A stretch of DNA of 64,000 bases from Streptomyces roseolus (GTDB lineage Bacteria; Actinomycetota; Actinomycetes; Streptomycetales; Streptomycetaceae), in contig NZ_BMTV01000010.1 in the NCBI RefSeq assembly GCF_014649855.1, forward strand, positions 1 to 64,000, read 5' to 3'. Shown in pieces: positions 1 to 8,731 of the stretch. The position numbers and the translations under genes were made by a program. How positions within the stretch are numbered: position 1 is the first letter of the stretch; every line of letters starts with the position of its first letter. The notes beneath the pieces were generated by a model, which ran no database searches, was not told the origin of the DNA, and was given only the letters and a program-made list of their open reading frames with translations.

Positions 1-278
1 CACCCCCATCTCCCCGCCCCGCACCTTTCGGACCGCTCCTTCGCACGCGAGCACGGCCCGACGCCCGCCACGGCCCGTCGGCCACCGCGTGACCACGACG
101 GCGCGGCCGCGGCGCGCCCCCCTACCGGCGTGCCGCGCCGCGACGGCCCGGCGGCGGCGCACACCCGCCCCCGGGCCGCGGGAGCCCGAGCACCGACGAG
201 CGCCCCGGGTCCCGCCCTTACCGCACCGCGCACAGAGAGCACGACGCCCCCGCACCTCCCGTCTCAAGGAGAGCCGCC

Positions 279-2831
279 TTGCGCCCACGCAACCGCACCA
301 CCGGAAAGGCCGGTGTCCTCACCGGCGGCCTGCTGGCCACCTCACTGGCAGCCGGCCTCCTCACCCAGACCCCGGCGGCGGCGGACCCCGCCGTGACCGA
401 CTACACCCTCTCCGTCGACGCCGCCGGCACGGGGCCGGCGATCGACCCCACCCTGTACGGCGTCTTCTTCGAAGACATCAACAACGCGGCCGACGGCGGC
501 CTCTACGCCGAGCTCGTGCAGAACCGCTCCTTCGAGTTCGGCCCCGCCGACAACCGGTCCTACACCCCGCTGACCTCCTGGCAGCAGACCGCGTCCGGCG
601 GCGCCACCGGCACCCTCGAGGTCGTCGACGACGCCGAGCGGCTGAACGAGCGCAACCGCAACCACCTGCGCGTCGACCTCGCCGGCACGGGCGGCACCAC
701 CGGCCGCTTCGGCGTCGTCAACAGCGGCTACGGCGCGGGCATCGCCCTCAAGGAGGGCAGGCGGTACGACTTCTCCGTCTGGGCGCGCACGGACGCCCCG
801 GCCGGCACCCGTCTCACGGCCGACCTGCGCACCGCCGACGGCACCGTCCTGACCGCGCCGCTCGGCGTCACCGTGCGCGGCGACCGGTGGACCAAGTACA
901 CCGGCACGCTCGTCCCCAAGGTGACCACCACCGCGGGACGGCTCGCGGTGACGGCCGCCGGCTCCGGGACCCTCCGCCTCGACATGGTCTCGCTCTTCCC
1001 CCGCGACACCTACAAGGGCCGCGCGAACGGGCTGCGCAAGGACCTCGCCGAGAAGATCGCCGCGCTGAACCCCGGCTTCCTGCGCTTCCCCGGCGGGTGC
1101 CTGGTCAACACCGGCAGCCACCACGCCTACGAGGCCCCGGACTGGGAACGCCGCCGCTCCTACCAGTGGAAGGACACGATCGGCCCGGTCGAGCAGCGGG
1201 CCGTCAACGCCAACTTCTGGGGCTACCACCAGAGCTACGGCCTCGGCTACTACGAGTACTTCCAGTTCGCCGAGGACATCGGCGCGATGCCGCTGCCCGT
1301 GGTGCCCGCCCTGGTCACCGGCTGCGGACAGAACCAGGCCACCGACGACCCGGCCCTGCTGAAGCGGCACGTCCAGGACACCCTGGACCTGATCGAGTTC
1401 GCCAACGGCCCCGTCACCTCCACCTGGGGCCGCAAGCGCGCCGAGATGGGCCACCCGAAGCCCTTCGGCCTGACCCACCTGGGCGTCGGCAACGAGGAGA
1501 ACCTGCCCGACGCCTTCTTCGTCCGCTTCACCGAGTTCCGCCAGGCCATCGAGGCCGAGCACCCCGAGATCACGATCGTCTCCAACTCCGGCCCCGCCTC
1601 CGAGGGCGCCACCTTCGACCGGCTGTGGGACCTCAACCGCCGGGCCGGCGTCGACATGGTCGACGAGCACTACTACAACTCCCCGCAGTGGTTCCTGGAG
1701 AACAACGACCGCTACGACTCCTACGACCGCAACGGCCCCAAGGTCTTCCTCGGCGAGTACGCCTCCCGCGACAACCTCTTCGCCAACGCCCTGTCCGAGG
1801 CGGCGTTCATGACCGGACTGGAGCGCAACGCCGACGTCGTCAAGCTCGCCTCGTACGCGCCGCTGCTCGCCGACGTGGACAAGAACCAGTGGCGGCCGGA
1901 CATGATCTGGTTCGACAACGACCGCTCCTGGGGCTCCACCAGCTACGAGGTCCAGAAGCTGTTCATGAACAACACCGGCGACCGGGTCGTGCCGAGCCGC
2001 GCCTCCGCCACCCCGTCCGTCTCCGGCCCGATCACCGGCGCGGTCGGCCTGTCGACCTGGGCCACCAGCGCCGCCTACGACGACGTCGAGGTCACCGCGG
2101 CGAACGGCGCCACCCTGCTGAAGGACGACTTCTCCGCCGGGGACTCCCGATGGACGCCGGCGGCCGGGCGCGGCACCTGGGCCGTCCGGGACGGGGCGTA
2201 CGTCCAGACCGACGAGGCCGCCGAGGACACCCTGGTCACCGCGGGCGACCCGGGCTGGCAGGACTACGACCTGAAGGTCAAGGCCACCAAGAAGTCCGGC
2301 AAGGAAGGGTTCCTGGTCGCCTTCGGCGTGCGCGACACCGGAAACCACTACTGGTGGAATCTCGGCGGCTGGGCCAACACCCGCTCCGCCGTCGAGAAGG
2401 CCGTCGACGGGGGCAAGCAGACCCTGCTGGAGCACCCCACCACCATCGAGACGGGCCGTACCTACGACATCCGCGTCCAGGTGCGGGGCCGCCAGGTCAC
2501 CCTCTACCTCGACGGGCGGAAGTGGGGCTCCTTCACCGACGACAAGGCCGCCGAGCCCTTCCGCCAGGTGGTGACCCGGGACAAGGGCGACCTCGTCGTC
2601 AAGGTCGTCAACGCCCAGGCCGCCGCGGCCCGCACGAGCATCGACCTCGGTACCTCCCGGGTCGCCCCGACGGCCCGGCTGACCGTCCTCGAAGGCGCGC
2701 CGGACGCGGTGAACAGCGCCGACGCCCAGCCGATCCGGCCGCGGACGACGACGCTGGAAGGCATCGGCCGGACCTTCACCCACACCTTCCCCGCCCACTC
2801 GGTCACCTTCCTGCGCGTCAGGACCAGGTAG
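279..2831 (+). CDS. Secreted alpha-L-arabinofuranosidase (GH51 type) with extra carbohydrate-binding-like modules
   Basis: Predicted extracellular enzyme releasing L-arabinose from arabinan or arabinoxylan. The TTG start is preceded by AAGGAG at 266-271. Residues 1-35 form a signal peptide ending in AAA before Asp36. The GH51 core begins with YGVFFEDINNAADGG near residue 60. It is interrupted by a beta-rich module at about 95-235 and resumes at FLRFPGGCLVN. The likely acid/base Glu lies in GVGNEEN (about residue 405) and the nucleophile Glu in FLGEYAS (about 492). Residues about 615-780 look like a concanavalin/LamG-type domain. At 850 aa it is longer than the roughly 500 aa of single-domain GH51 enzymes, which fits the added modules. 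It appears monocistronic and is followed by a strong terminator. Substrate specificity is inferred from family only. Confidence 0.92.
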   Translation: MRPRNRTTGKAGVLTGGLLATSLAAGLLTQTPAAADPAVTDYTLSVDAAGTGPAIDPTLYGVFFEDINNAADGGLYAELVQNRSFEFGPADNRSYTPLTSWQQTASGGATGTLEVVDDAERLNERNRNHLRVDLAGTGGTTGRFGVVNSGYGAGIALKEGRRYDFSVWARTDAPAGTRLTADLRTADGTVLTAPLGVTVRGDRWTKYTGTLVPKVTTTAGRLAVTAAGSGTLRLDMVSLFPRDTYKGRANGLRKDLAEKIAALNPGFLRFPGGCLVNTGSHHAYEAPDWERRRSYQWKDTIGPVEQRAVNANFWGYHQSYGLGYYEYFQFAEDIGAMPLPVVPALVTGCGQNQATDDPALLKRHVQDTLDLIEFANGPVTSTWGRKRAEMGHPKPFGLTHLGVGNEENLPDAFFVRFTEFRQAIEAEHPEITIVSNSGPASEGATFDRLWDLNRRAGVDMVDEHYYNSPQWFLENNDRYDSYDRNGPKVFLGEYASRDNLFANALSEAAFMTGLERNADVVKLASYAPLLADVDKNQWRPDMIWFDNDRSWGSTSYEVQKLFMNNTGDRVVPSRASATPSVSGPITGAVGLSTWATSAAYDDVEVTAANGATLLKDDFSAGDSRWTPAAGRGTWAVRDGAYVQTDEAAEDTLVTAGDPGWQDYDLKVKATKKSGKEGFLVAFGVRDTGNHYWWNLGGWANTRSAVEKAVDGGKQTLLEHPTTIETGRTYDIRVQVRGRQVTLYLDGRKWGSFTDDKAAEPFRQVVTRDKGDLVVKVVNAQAAAARTSIDLGTSRVAPTARLTVLEGAPDAVNSADAQPIRPRTTTLEGIGRTFTHTFPAHSVTFLRVRTR

Positions 2832-2862
2832 GAGAACAGGCGGCGCGCCGCGCCGCCGCCCC

Positions 2863-2904
2863 GCGCCCCGGTCGGGAAAGGCCCCCCTTTCCCGACCGGG
2901 GCGC
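2863..2904. terminator. Strong hairpin terminator after the arabinofuranosidase
   Basis: A perfect 19-bp inverted repeat (2863-2881 and 2886-2904) encloses a CCCC loop. It lies 31 bp after the arabinofuranosidase stop. There is no U-tract, as is usual for Streptomyces terminators. Confidence 0.75.
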
Positions 2905-3207
2905 ACGCGCGGGCGGCCGCGAGCGGCGAACGGGCCGGGCCGGCACCGGAGCGCGGGCGCACCGCGCCGGCCGCTCCTCGCCGAAGATCACCCTCGGTTA
3001 CTATGCTCCCTTCATGCCGGAAACCGGCAGCAAGGGGCACGGCACCATCGGCGGTCTTCACCGGCGGCCTTCCGGGGGAGCGGGGAGACCGGCTCGCCGG
3101 CCGGACCCCCGGACTCTCCCAGCGCCGTCGACCGGTGACTCCCGCCCCCACGCTCCGGAGAAGTCGGCCGCGGATTGCAAGGCTGAAGAGATGGGTGGCC
3201 TGGAGAA
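2905..3207 (+). other. Gap upstream of the HipA-like gene: possible promoter and operator
   Basis: No convincing gene is seen in these 303 bp. A TATGCT hexamer at 3002-3007 could be a -10 box. Eight bases later comes a perfect inverted repeat TGCCGG-AAA-CCGGCA (3015-3029), placed where a repressor could block transcription or where a short 5' hairpin would form. An in-frame stretch from 3014 to 3226 can be translated but has no recognisable protein character. The evidence for the promoter is the hexamer alone. Confidence 0.35.
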
Positions 3208-4047
3208 GTGTTGGAAGAGGTCGTAGCGACCCGCTATGTCACGCCCCTGCGTGAAGGCGGCTCGCTCCCCGGGATCGTCGAGGCCGACGACCTCGGCACG
3301 TACGTCATGAAGTTCACCGGCGCCGGACAGGGGCGCAAGACCCTCGTCGCGGAGGTGATCTGCGGGCAGCTCGCCCGGCGGCTCGGGCTGCGGGTGCCCG
3401 AGCTGGTCACCCTCCAGCTCGACCCGGTCATCGGGCTCTCCGAGCCCGACCAGGAGGTGCAGGAGCTGCTCAAGGCGAGCGGCGGGCTCAACCTCGGGAT
3501 GGACTTCCTGCCCGGCTCGCTGGGCTTCGACCCGCTGGCGTACGAGGTCGATCCGGCGGAGGCCGGGAAGGTCGTCTGGTTCGACGCGGTGATCAACAAC
3601 GTCGACCGGTCCTGGCGCAATCCGAACATGCTCGTCTGGCACGGCGAGCTCTGGCTCATTGACCACGGCGCCACCATGATCTGGCACCACAACTGGCCGG
3701 GCGCCGCCGCCTCGGCCGCCAAGCCGTACGACGCCTCCGACCACGCCCTCGCCCCCTTCGGCCCGGACGTGGCCGCGGCCGCCGCCGAGCTCGCGCCGCT
3801 CGTCACCCGGGAGCTGCTCGACGAGGTGGCCGCCGACGTGCCCGACGAGTGGCTGGTCGACGAGCCCGGCTTCGACTCCACCGACGCCCTGCGCGCCGCG
3901 TACGTCGAGGCGCTGCTGCCGCGCGCCGCGACCATCCACGAGCGGATCACCCTCGGCCCGCGCACCGACCGCCGCCCGCAGCAGCCGCCCGGCTGGCTCG
4001 CCGAGCGCCTCGCCCCCCGCCCCGCCCAGAAGGACACCACCCCGTGA
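3208..4047 (+). CDS. HipA-like Ser/Thr kinase domain protein without HipB
   Basis: A 279-aa protein resembling the C-terminal kinase lobe of HipA; E. coli HipA is about 440 aa. A likely ATP-binding Lys35 sits in YVMKF. The catalytic loop NNVDRSWRNPNML gives Asp133 as catalytic base with Asn138 and Asn140, and IDHG at 151-154 supplies the metal-binding Asp152. All kinase essentials are therefore present. The GTG at 3208 is only one base from GGAGA at 3202-3206; TTG at 3211 is a possible alternative start. The stop overlaps the following DUF3037 gene (GTGA), so the two are translationally coupled. No HipB-type antitoxin gene is adjacent. The target is unknown; toxin activity should not be assumed. 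Confidence 0.85.
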   Translation: MLEEVVATRYVTPLREGGSLPGIVEADDLGTYVMKFTGAGQGRKTLVAEVICGQLARRLGLRVPELVTLQLDPVIGLSEPDQEVQELLKASGGLNLGMDFLPGSLGFDPLAYEVDPAEAGKVVWFDAVINNVDRSWRNPNMLVWHGELWLIDHGATMIWHHNWPGAAASAAKPYDASDHALAPFGPDVAAAAAELAPLVTRELLDEVAADVPDEWLVDEPGFDSTDALRAAYVEALLPRAATIHERITLGPRTDRRPQQPPGWLAERLAPRPAQKDTTP

Positions 4048-4427
4048 CCGACCGCGATGTCTTCGAGTACGCGCTGCTGCGCGTGGTGCCGCGCGTCGAG
4101 CGCGGCGAGTGCTTCAACGCGGGCGTGGTCGTCTACTGCCGCGCCCGGTCCTTCGTCGCCGCCCGCACCCACCTGGACGAGGCCAAGCTGGCCGCGCTCG
4201 ACCCGGCGGCGGACGTCACCGGCGTCCGCGCCGCCCTGCGGGCCGTCGAGGGAGTCTGCCTCGGCGGCGACGCGGCGGGCCAGGCTTCGGGGGACGACGC
4301 CGGGCGGCGCTTCCGGTGGCTGATCGCGCCGCGCTCCACGGTGGTGCAGCCGGGCCCGGTGCACACCGGCCTCACCGGGGACCCCGAGGCCGAGGTGGAA
4401 CGCCTGCTCGACGTCCTCGTCCGTTAG
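4044..4427 (+). CDS. DUF3037 family protein coupled to the HipA-like kinase
   Basis: A 127-aa protein beginning with GTG that overlaps the upstream stop by three bases. The N-terminus DVFEYALLRVVPRVERGECFNAGVVVYC is the characteristic start of DUF3037 proteins. The C-terminal part contains FRWLIAPRSTVVQPGPVHTG. No signal peptide or membrane segment is seen. The family has no established biochemical role. Coupling to the kinase suggests it is a partner, substrate or regulator of that kinase, which is inference from position. It ends 60 bp before the promoter of the next operon. Confidence 0.85.
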   Translation: MTDRDVFEYALLRVVPRVERGECFNAGVVVYCRARSFVAARTHLDEAKLAALDPAADVTGVRAALRAVEGVCLGGDAAGQASGDDAGRRFRWLIAPRSTVVQPGPVHTGLTGDPEAEVERLLDVLVR

Positions 4428-4487
4428 GGCCTGTCTGACCGTTCCCGCCGGGTGACGGCGGAGTGACGGGGTGCACCCGGTGGGCCG

Positions 4488-4516
4488 TTGACACCGGGTG
4501 CCAGGGCTTCTAGCGT
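4488..4516 (+). promoter_or_regulatory. Promoter of the SDR operon
   Basis: TTGACA (4488-4493) and TAGCGT (4511-4516) are separated by exactly 17 bp. This is the best match to a housekeeping sigma (HrdB/sigma-70) promoter in the window. Predicted transcription starts near 4523, about 75 bp before the first gene. Confidence 0.75.
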
Positions 4517-4523
4517 CTCGTCC

Positions 4524-4546
4524 AGCGGTCGTACTAAGCGGTCGCT
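4524..4546. promoter_or_regulatory. Candidate repressor operator at the transcription start of the SDR operon
   Basis: GCGGTCG occurs twice (4525-4531 and 4538-4544) with TACTAA between. The second copy is part of AGCG-GT-CGCT (4537-4546), an inverted repeat with 2-bp spacer; the first copy is an imperfect version. The position just downstream of the -10 box suits a TetR-type repressor. No regulator gene is adjacent, so the protein would be encoded elsewhere. Confidence 0.45.
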
Positions 4547-4596
4547 CATGTCCCGGGGGAGAGCCCGGGACCCCCTGAGGGCGAGGAGAAGCAACC

Positions 4597-5358
4597 ATGT
4601 CCACCACCGAGCAGCGCGTAGCCGTCGTCACCGGTGCCGCACGGGGCATCGGCGCCGCCACCGCGATCCGCCTCGCGGCCGAGGGCCGCGCCGTCGCCGT
4701 CCTCGACCTGGACGAGGCGGCCTGCAAGGACACCGTCGAGAAGATCACCGCCGCCGGCGGCCGCGCCCTCGCGGTCGGCTGCGACGTCTCCGACGGCGCC
4801 CAGGTGGAGGCCGCGGTCGCCCGTGTCGCCGCCGAGCTCGGCGCGCCCACGATCCTCGTCAACAACGCCGGCGTGCTCCGCGACAACCTGCTGTTCAAAA
4901 TGTCCGAGGCCGACTGGGACCTGGTCATGAACGTGCACCTCAAGGGTGCCTTCCTGATGGCGAAGGCCTGTCAGAAGCACATGGTGGACGCGGGCTTCGG
5001 CCGGATCGTCTCGCTCTCCTCCTCCTCGGCGCTCGGCAACCGCGGCCAGGCCAACTACGCGGCGGTCAAGGCCGGCCTCCAGGGCTTCACCAAGACCCTC
5101 GCCAAGGAGCTCGGCAAGTTCGGCATCACCGCCAACGCGGTCGCCCCCGGCTTCATCGTCACCGAGATGACCGCCCAGACCGCCGAGCGCGTCGGCATGG
5201 GCTTCGAGGACTTCCAGGCCGCCGCCGCCTCCATGATCCCGGTCCAGCGCGTCGGCCGCCCCGAGGACGTCGCCAACGCCATCGCCTTCTTCGCGGGCGA
5301 CGACGCCGGCTTCGTCTCCGGCCAGGTCATGTACGTGGCCGGCGGCCCGCTCAACTGA
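4597..5358 (+). CDS. fabG: SDR oxidoreductase, 3-oxoacyl-ACP reductase (FabG-like)
   Basis: A 253-aa classical short-chain dehydrogenase/reductase. It has the cofactor motif TGAARGIG (residues 12-19), NNAG near residue 89, the catalytic Ser in SLSSSSALG, and Tyr154-x3-Lys158 in NYAAVKAGL. Overall similarity is to FabG-type beta-ketoacyl reductases; the acidic residue in VLDLDEAA at the end of the second strand would favour NAD(H). GAGGAG ends 9 bases before the ATG. It is first in a two-gene operon with another SDR 29 bp downstream. The pair has no fatty-acid synthase genes next to it, so a catabolic or beta-oxidation role is as likely as fatty-acid synthesis. Confidence 0.88.
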   Translation: MSTTEQRVAVVTGAARGIGAATAIRLAAEGRAVAVLDLDEAACKDTVEKITAAGGRALAVGCDVSDGAQVEAAVARVAAELGAPTILVNNAGVLRDNLLFKMSEADWDLVMNVHLKGAFLMAKACQKHMVDAGFGRIVSLSSSSALGNRGQANYAAVKAGLQGFTKTLAKELGKFGITANAVAPGFIVTEMTAQTAERVGMGFEDFQAAAASMIPVQRVGRPEDVANAIAFFAGDDAGFVSGQVMYVAGGPLN

Positions 5359-5387
5359 CCACGGCGACGAGAGAGAAGGAGAGCGGG

Positions 5388-6155
5388 ATGACCGCACAGG
5401 AGCCGCCGGAGCTCTCCGGCAAGGTCGCGCTCGTCACCGGCGCCAGCCGGGGCATCGGCTTCGGCATCGCCCAGGCGCTCGTCGCCCGGGGCGACCGGGT
5501 CGTCATCACCGGACGCGGCGAGGAGGCCCTCAAGGAGGCCGTGGAGCGCCTCGGCACCGACCGCGCCGTCGGTGTCGCGGGCAAGGCCCACGACACCGCC
5601 CACCAGGCCGCCGCCGTCGAGGCCGCGATGGACGCCTTCGGCCGGATCGACCACCTGGTGAACAACGCCGGCACGAACCCGGTCTTCGGCCCCCTCGCCG
5701 ATCTGGACCTGGACGTGGCCCGGAAGGTCTTCGAGACGAACGTGGTCTCGGCGCTCGGATTCGCGCAGCGGACCTGGCACGCGTGGCAGAAGGAGAACGG
5801 CGGCACGATCGTGAACATCGCCTCCGTCGCCGGAATCTCCGCCTCGCCCTTCATCGGAGCCTATGGCGTCAGCAAGGCCGCGATGATCAACCTGACCCAG
5901 CAGCTGGCGCACGAATTCGCGCCGGTGGTCCGGGTGAACGCCATCGCCCCGGCCGTGGTGAAGACGAAATTCGCGCAGGCGCTGTACGAGGGCCGTGAGG
6001 CCGAGGCCGCCGCCGCGTACCCCATGGGCAGGCTCGGCGTGCCCGAGGACATCGGCGGCGCCACCGCCTTCCTGACCTCGGACCAGTCCGGATGGATCAC
6101 GGGCCAGACCCTGGTCGTCGACGGCGGCATTTTCCTGAACGCCGGAGTCGGGTGA
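5388..6155 (+). CDS. SDR family oxidoreductase, second gene of the operon
   Basis: A 255-aa classical SDR. It carries TGASRGIGFG near residues 17-26, NNAGTNP, a catalytic Ser in IASVAGIS, and Tyr159-x3-Lys163 in YGVSKAAM. GAAGGAGAG precedes the ATG. It shares the promoter with the FabG-like gene upstream, with a 29-bp gap. It is not a simple duplicate, since the two proteins differ throughout outside the motifs. The closest general description is a ketoreductase or alcohol dehydrogenase of unknown substrate. Confidence 0.88.
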   Translation: MTAQEPPELSGKVALVTGASRGIGFGIAQALVARGDRVVITGRGEEALKEAVERLGTDRAVGVAGKAHDTAHQAAAVEAAMDAFGRIDHLVNNAGTNPVFGPLADLDLDVARKVFETNVVSALGFAQRTWHAWQKENGGTIVNIASVAGISASPFIGAYGVSKAAMINLTQQLAHEFAPVVRVNAIAPAVVKTKFAQALYEGREAEAAAAYPMGRLGVPEDIGGATAFLTSDQSGWITGQTLVVDGGIFLNAGVG

Positions 6156-6225
6156 CCGATTATCGGACACTTTCCGGAATTTCCTGTCCGGATTGGCCCC
6201 GGTTGCGTCTCGATCGTCTCAAGTG

Positions 6226-6271
6226 CCCCGCCGGGCTCGCCCATTGACCTGGCGGGGTACTGCGGTATCGT
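6226..6271 (+). promoter_or_regulatory. Promoter of the solute-binding lipoprotein gene
   Basis: TTGACC (6244-6249) and TATCGT (6266-6271) have 16-bp spacing. The -35 box is bracketed by an inverted repeat CCCCGCC (6226-6232) / GGCGGGG (6251-6257), a possible regulator site. Confidence 0.55.
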
Positions 6272-6304
6272 CGGCCGACCCCAGGCTGAACGAGGAGCGT
6301 GCAC

Positions 6305-7885
6305 GTGTTCAACCGGACGAGTCTGCAGGCCGCTGCAGCCCTTGCGTCCATATCCCTGGTATCCGGATGCGGTGTTTTCTCGGATACCGAGTCCGCCGGG
6401 GAGCAGAGGATCACCATCGGGACGACGAGTTCCCCCACGACGCTCGATCCCGCGGCTTCCTGGGACAATTCCTGGGAGATCTTCCGGAACGTCTACCAGA
6501 CCCTGGTGAGCTTCCCCACGGGATCCAATGTACCGAAGCCCGACGCGGCCGAATGCAAATTCACCGACGCGTCCAGCCGGGTCTTCGAGTGCACGCTCTT
6601 CGAGGGTCTCAAGTTCTCCAACGGCCACAAGCTCGACGCCGAGGCCGTGCGCCACTCCATCGAGCGCATCCGCACCATCGACGCCGAGGGCGGCCCCAAC
6701 GGCATGCTCGGCTCGCTCTCCTCCGTCGAGACGGTCGGCGAGCGCACCGTCGTCTTCAAGCTGAACAAGGCCGACGCGACCTTCCCCTTCGTCCTCGCCA
6801 CCCCCGCGATGTCGATCGTGGACCCGGCCGAGTACCCGGCCGACAAGCTGCGCCCGAAGGACGGCAAGATCGCCGGCTCCGGCCCGTACGTCCTCAACGC
6901 CTACGAGGTGGGCAAGCAGGCCGAGCTGACCCGCAACCCGAACTACAAGGGCTTCGCCGACCCCAAGAACGGCGGCGTGACCATCAAGTACTTCGACGAG
7001 TCGGAGGCGATGGTCAAGGCCCTGCGCGACGAGGAGATCGACGCCACCTACCGCGGTCTGACCGCGGAGGAGGTGACCTCCCTGGAGTCGGACAGCGAGG
7101 AGAACAAGGGTCTCCAGCTCGTCGAGTCCACCGGCGCCGACATCCGCTACCTGGTCTTCAACACCCAGGACGAGTCGGTGGCGAACCCGGCCGTCCGCCG
7201 CGCCATCGCCCAGCTCGTCGACCGCGACCAGCTGGTCAGCAAGGTCTACCGCGGGACCGCCGAGCCGCTGTACTCGATGGTGCCCAAGGGCATCGCCGCC
7301 CACACCACCAAGTACTTCGACACCTACGGCCACCCGGACAAGAAGAAGGCCGCGAAGATCCTGGAGAAGGCCGGGATCACCAAGAAGGTCGAACTGAACT
7401 TCTGGTACACGACCGACCGGTACGGCTCCGCCACGGCCGCCGAGTTCGCCGAGCTGAAGCGCCAGCTGGAGGAGTCCGGCCTCTTCAAGGTGACCATCCA
7501 GGGCAAGCCGTGGACCGAGTACCAGGCTGCCTACCAGCAGGGCGAGTACGCCGTCTTCGGACGCGGCTGGTTCCCCGACTTCCCGGACCCGGACAACTTC
7601 ATCGCCCCCTTCCTGGGCAAGAAGAACGTGCTCGGCACCCCCTACCTGAGCCCGCGCATCACCGACGAGCTGCTGCCCAAGTCCCGCCGCGAGAGCGACC
7701 GGGGGGCCGTCACCGACGAGTTCGAGGAGGCGCAGGAGATCATGGTCGAGGACGTCCGGCTGCTGCCGCTGTGGCAGGGCAAGCTGTACATCGCCGCCCG
7801 CGAGGACATCGGCGGCGGCGAGCGCGCGCTCGACCCGCAGACGGTCATGCAGCTGTGGGAGCTGCACCGCCGCGCCAGCTGGTAG
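6305..7885 (+). CDS. ABC transporter solute-binding lipoprotein, family 5 (oligopeptide type)
   Basis: A 526-aa lipoprotein of the extracellular solute-binding family 5 (OppA/DppA). The N-terminal hydrophobic stretch ends in LVSGC, making Cys22 the lipidated residue. The family signature lies near GTTSSPTTLDPAASWDNSW and the typical GLKFSNGHKLDAEAV follows. GTG at 6305 is preferred over GTG at 6299 because GAGGAG (6292-6297) is 7 bases from the former and one base from the latter. No permease or ATPase gene is beside it, so it is an orphan binding protein that must work with a transporter encoded elsewhere. Peptide is the likely ligand class but is not proven. Confidence 0.9.
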   Translation: MFNRTSLQAAAALASISLVSGCGVFSDTESAGEQRITIGTTSSPTTLDPAASWDNSWEIFRNVYQTLVSFPTGSNVPKPDAAECKFTDASSRVFECTLFEGLKFSNGHKLDAEAVRHSIERIRTIDAEGGPNGMLGSLSSVETVGERTVVFKLNKADATFPFVLATPAMSIVDPAEYPADKLRPKDGKIAGSGPYVLNAYEVGKQAELTRNPNYKGFADPKNGGVTIKYFDESEAMVKALRDEEIDATYRGLTAEEVTSLESDSEENKGLQLVESTGADIRYLVFNTQDESVANPAVRRAIAQLVDRDQLVSKVYRGTAEPLYSMVPKGIAAHTTKYFDTYGHPDKKKAAKILEKAGITKKVELNFWYTTDRYGSATAAEFAELKRQLEESGLFKVTIQGKPWTEYQAAYQQGEYAVFGRGWFPDFPDPDNFIAPFLGKKNVLGTPYLSPRITDELLPKSRRESDRGAVTDEFEEAQEIMVEDVRLLPLWQGKLYIAAREDIGGGERALDPQTVMQLWELHRRASW

Positions 7886-7901
7886 CCGGCGCCGCGGAGG
7901 G

Positions 7902-7934
7902 CTGCCGGGGCCCGTTGTCAGTGGGCCCCGGTAG
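7902..7934. terminator. Hairpin between the binding protein and ung
   Basis: A 12-bp stem (7902-7913 with 7923-7934, one G-T pair) with a 9-base loop lies 16 bp after the lipoprotein stop. It is a likely rho-independent terminator of that gene. Confidence 0.6.
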
Positions 7935-7976
7935 GTTCCGTATCCGGAACTGCCGAACCACCGGAGGTTGTGGACC

Positions 7977-8660
7977 GTGACCGACATCAACATGCTGCCC
8001 GAGTCCTGGCGAGGCGTCCTCGGCGAGGAGCTGGACAAGCCGTACTTCGCCCGGCTCGTCGAGTTCGTCGAGCAGGAGCGGGCCGCCGGGCCGGTCTACC
8101 CGCCGAAGGACGAGGTCTTCGCGGCGCTGTCCGCCACTCCGTACGACAAGGTGAAGGTCCTGATCCTCGGTCAGGACCCGTACCACGGCGAGGGCCAGGG
8201 CCACGGCCTGTGCTTCTCCGTCCGCCCCGGCGTGAAGACCCCGCCGTCGCTGCGGAACATCTACAAGGAGATGCACGCCGAGCTCGGCCACCCGATCCCG
8301 GACAACGGCTATCTGATGCCGTGGGCCGAGCAGGGCGTCCTGCTGCTCAACGCGGTCCTCACGGTCCGCGCCGGCGAGGCGAACTCGCACAAGAACAAGG
8401 GCTGGGAGAAGTTCACCGACGCCGTCATCACGGCCGTCGCCTCCCGCCCGGACCCGGCCGTCTTCGTCCTGTGGGGCAACTACGCCCAGAAGAAGCTGCC
8501 GCTCATCGACGAGGAGCGGCACGTCGTGGTGAAGGGCGCCCACCCCTCGCCGCTGTCGGCGAAGAAGTTCTTCGGCTCCCGGCCGTTCACCCAGATCGAC
8601 GCGGCCGTCGCCGCCCAGGGCCACGAGCCGATCGACTGGCGCATCCCGGACCTCGGCTGA
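7977..8660 (+). CDS. ung: Uracil-DNA glycosylase, family 1
   Basis: A 227-aa enzyme that removes uracil from DNA in base-excision repair. The water-activating motif GQDPYHG contains Asp67 and His70, and the minor-groove loop HPSPLS contains His189. Both define family-1 UNG. GTG at 7977 is chosen because GGAGG (7963-7967) lies 9 bases upstream and MTDINMLPESWRGVL is the expected N-terminus; TTG at 7968 is too close to that site. Length is typical of the family. A mismatch glycosylase (mug) is present elsewhere in the window at 46.5 kb, so two uracil-directed enzymes are encoded. Confidence 0.96.
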   Translation: MTDINMLPESWRGVLGEELDKPYFARLVEFVEQERAAGPVYPPKDEVFAALSATPYDKVKVLILGQDPYHGEGQGHGLCFSVRPGVKTPPSLRNIYKEMHAELGHPIPDNGYLMPWAEQGVLLLNAVLTVRAGEANSHKNKGWEKFTDAVITAVASRPDPAVFVLWGNYAQKKLPLIDEERHVVVKGAHPSPLSAKKFFGSRPFTQIDAAVAAQGHEPIDWRIPDLG

Positions 8661-8731
8661 GCCTCGGCGCGATCGGGGCCGTCGCCGGTTAGCGTCGGAT
8701 CTCCACGCAGGGTGAGCGCCGGGAGGCCGCG

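Noticed and set aside
342..2906. Very long open frame (854 codons) on the minus strand across the arabinofuranosidase gene
   Set aside because: High GC leaves antisense frames open. The plus-strand protein has signal peptide and GH51 motifs; the minus frame is Gly/Val/Ala noise.
3014..3226. Open frame of about 70 codons before the HipA-like gene
   Set aside because: Arg/Pro/Gly-rich random composition, overlaps the hipA start, no ribosome site.
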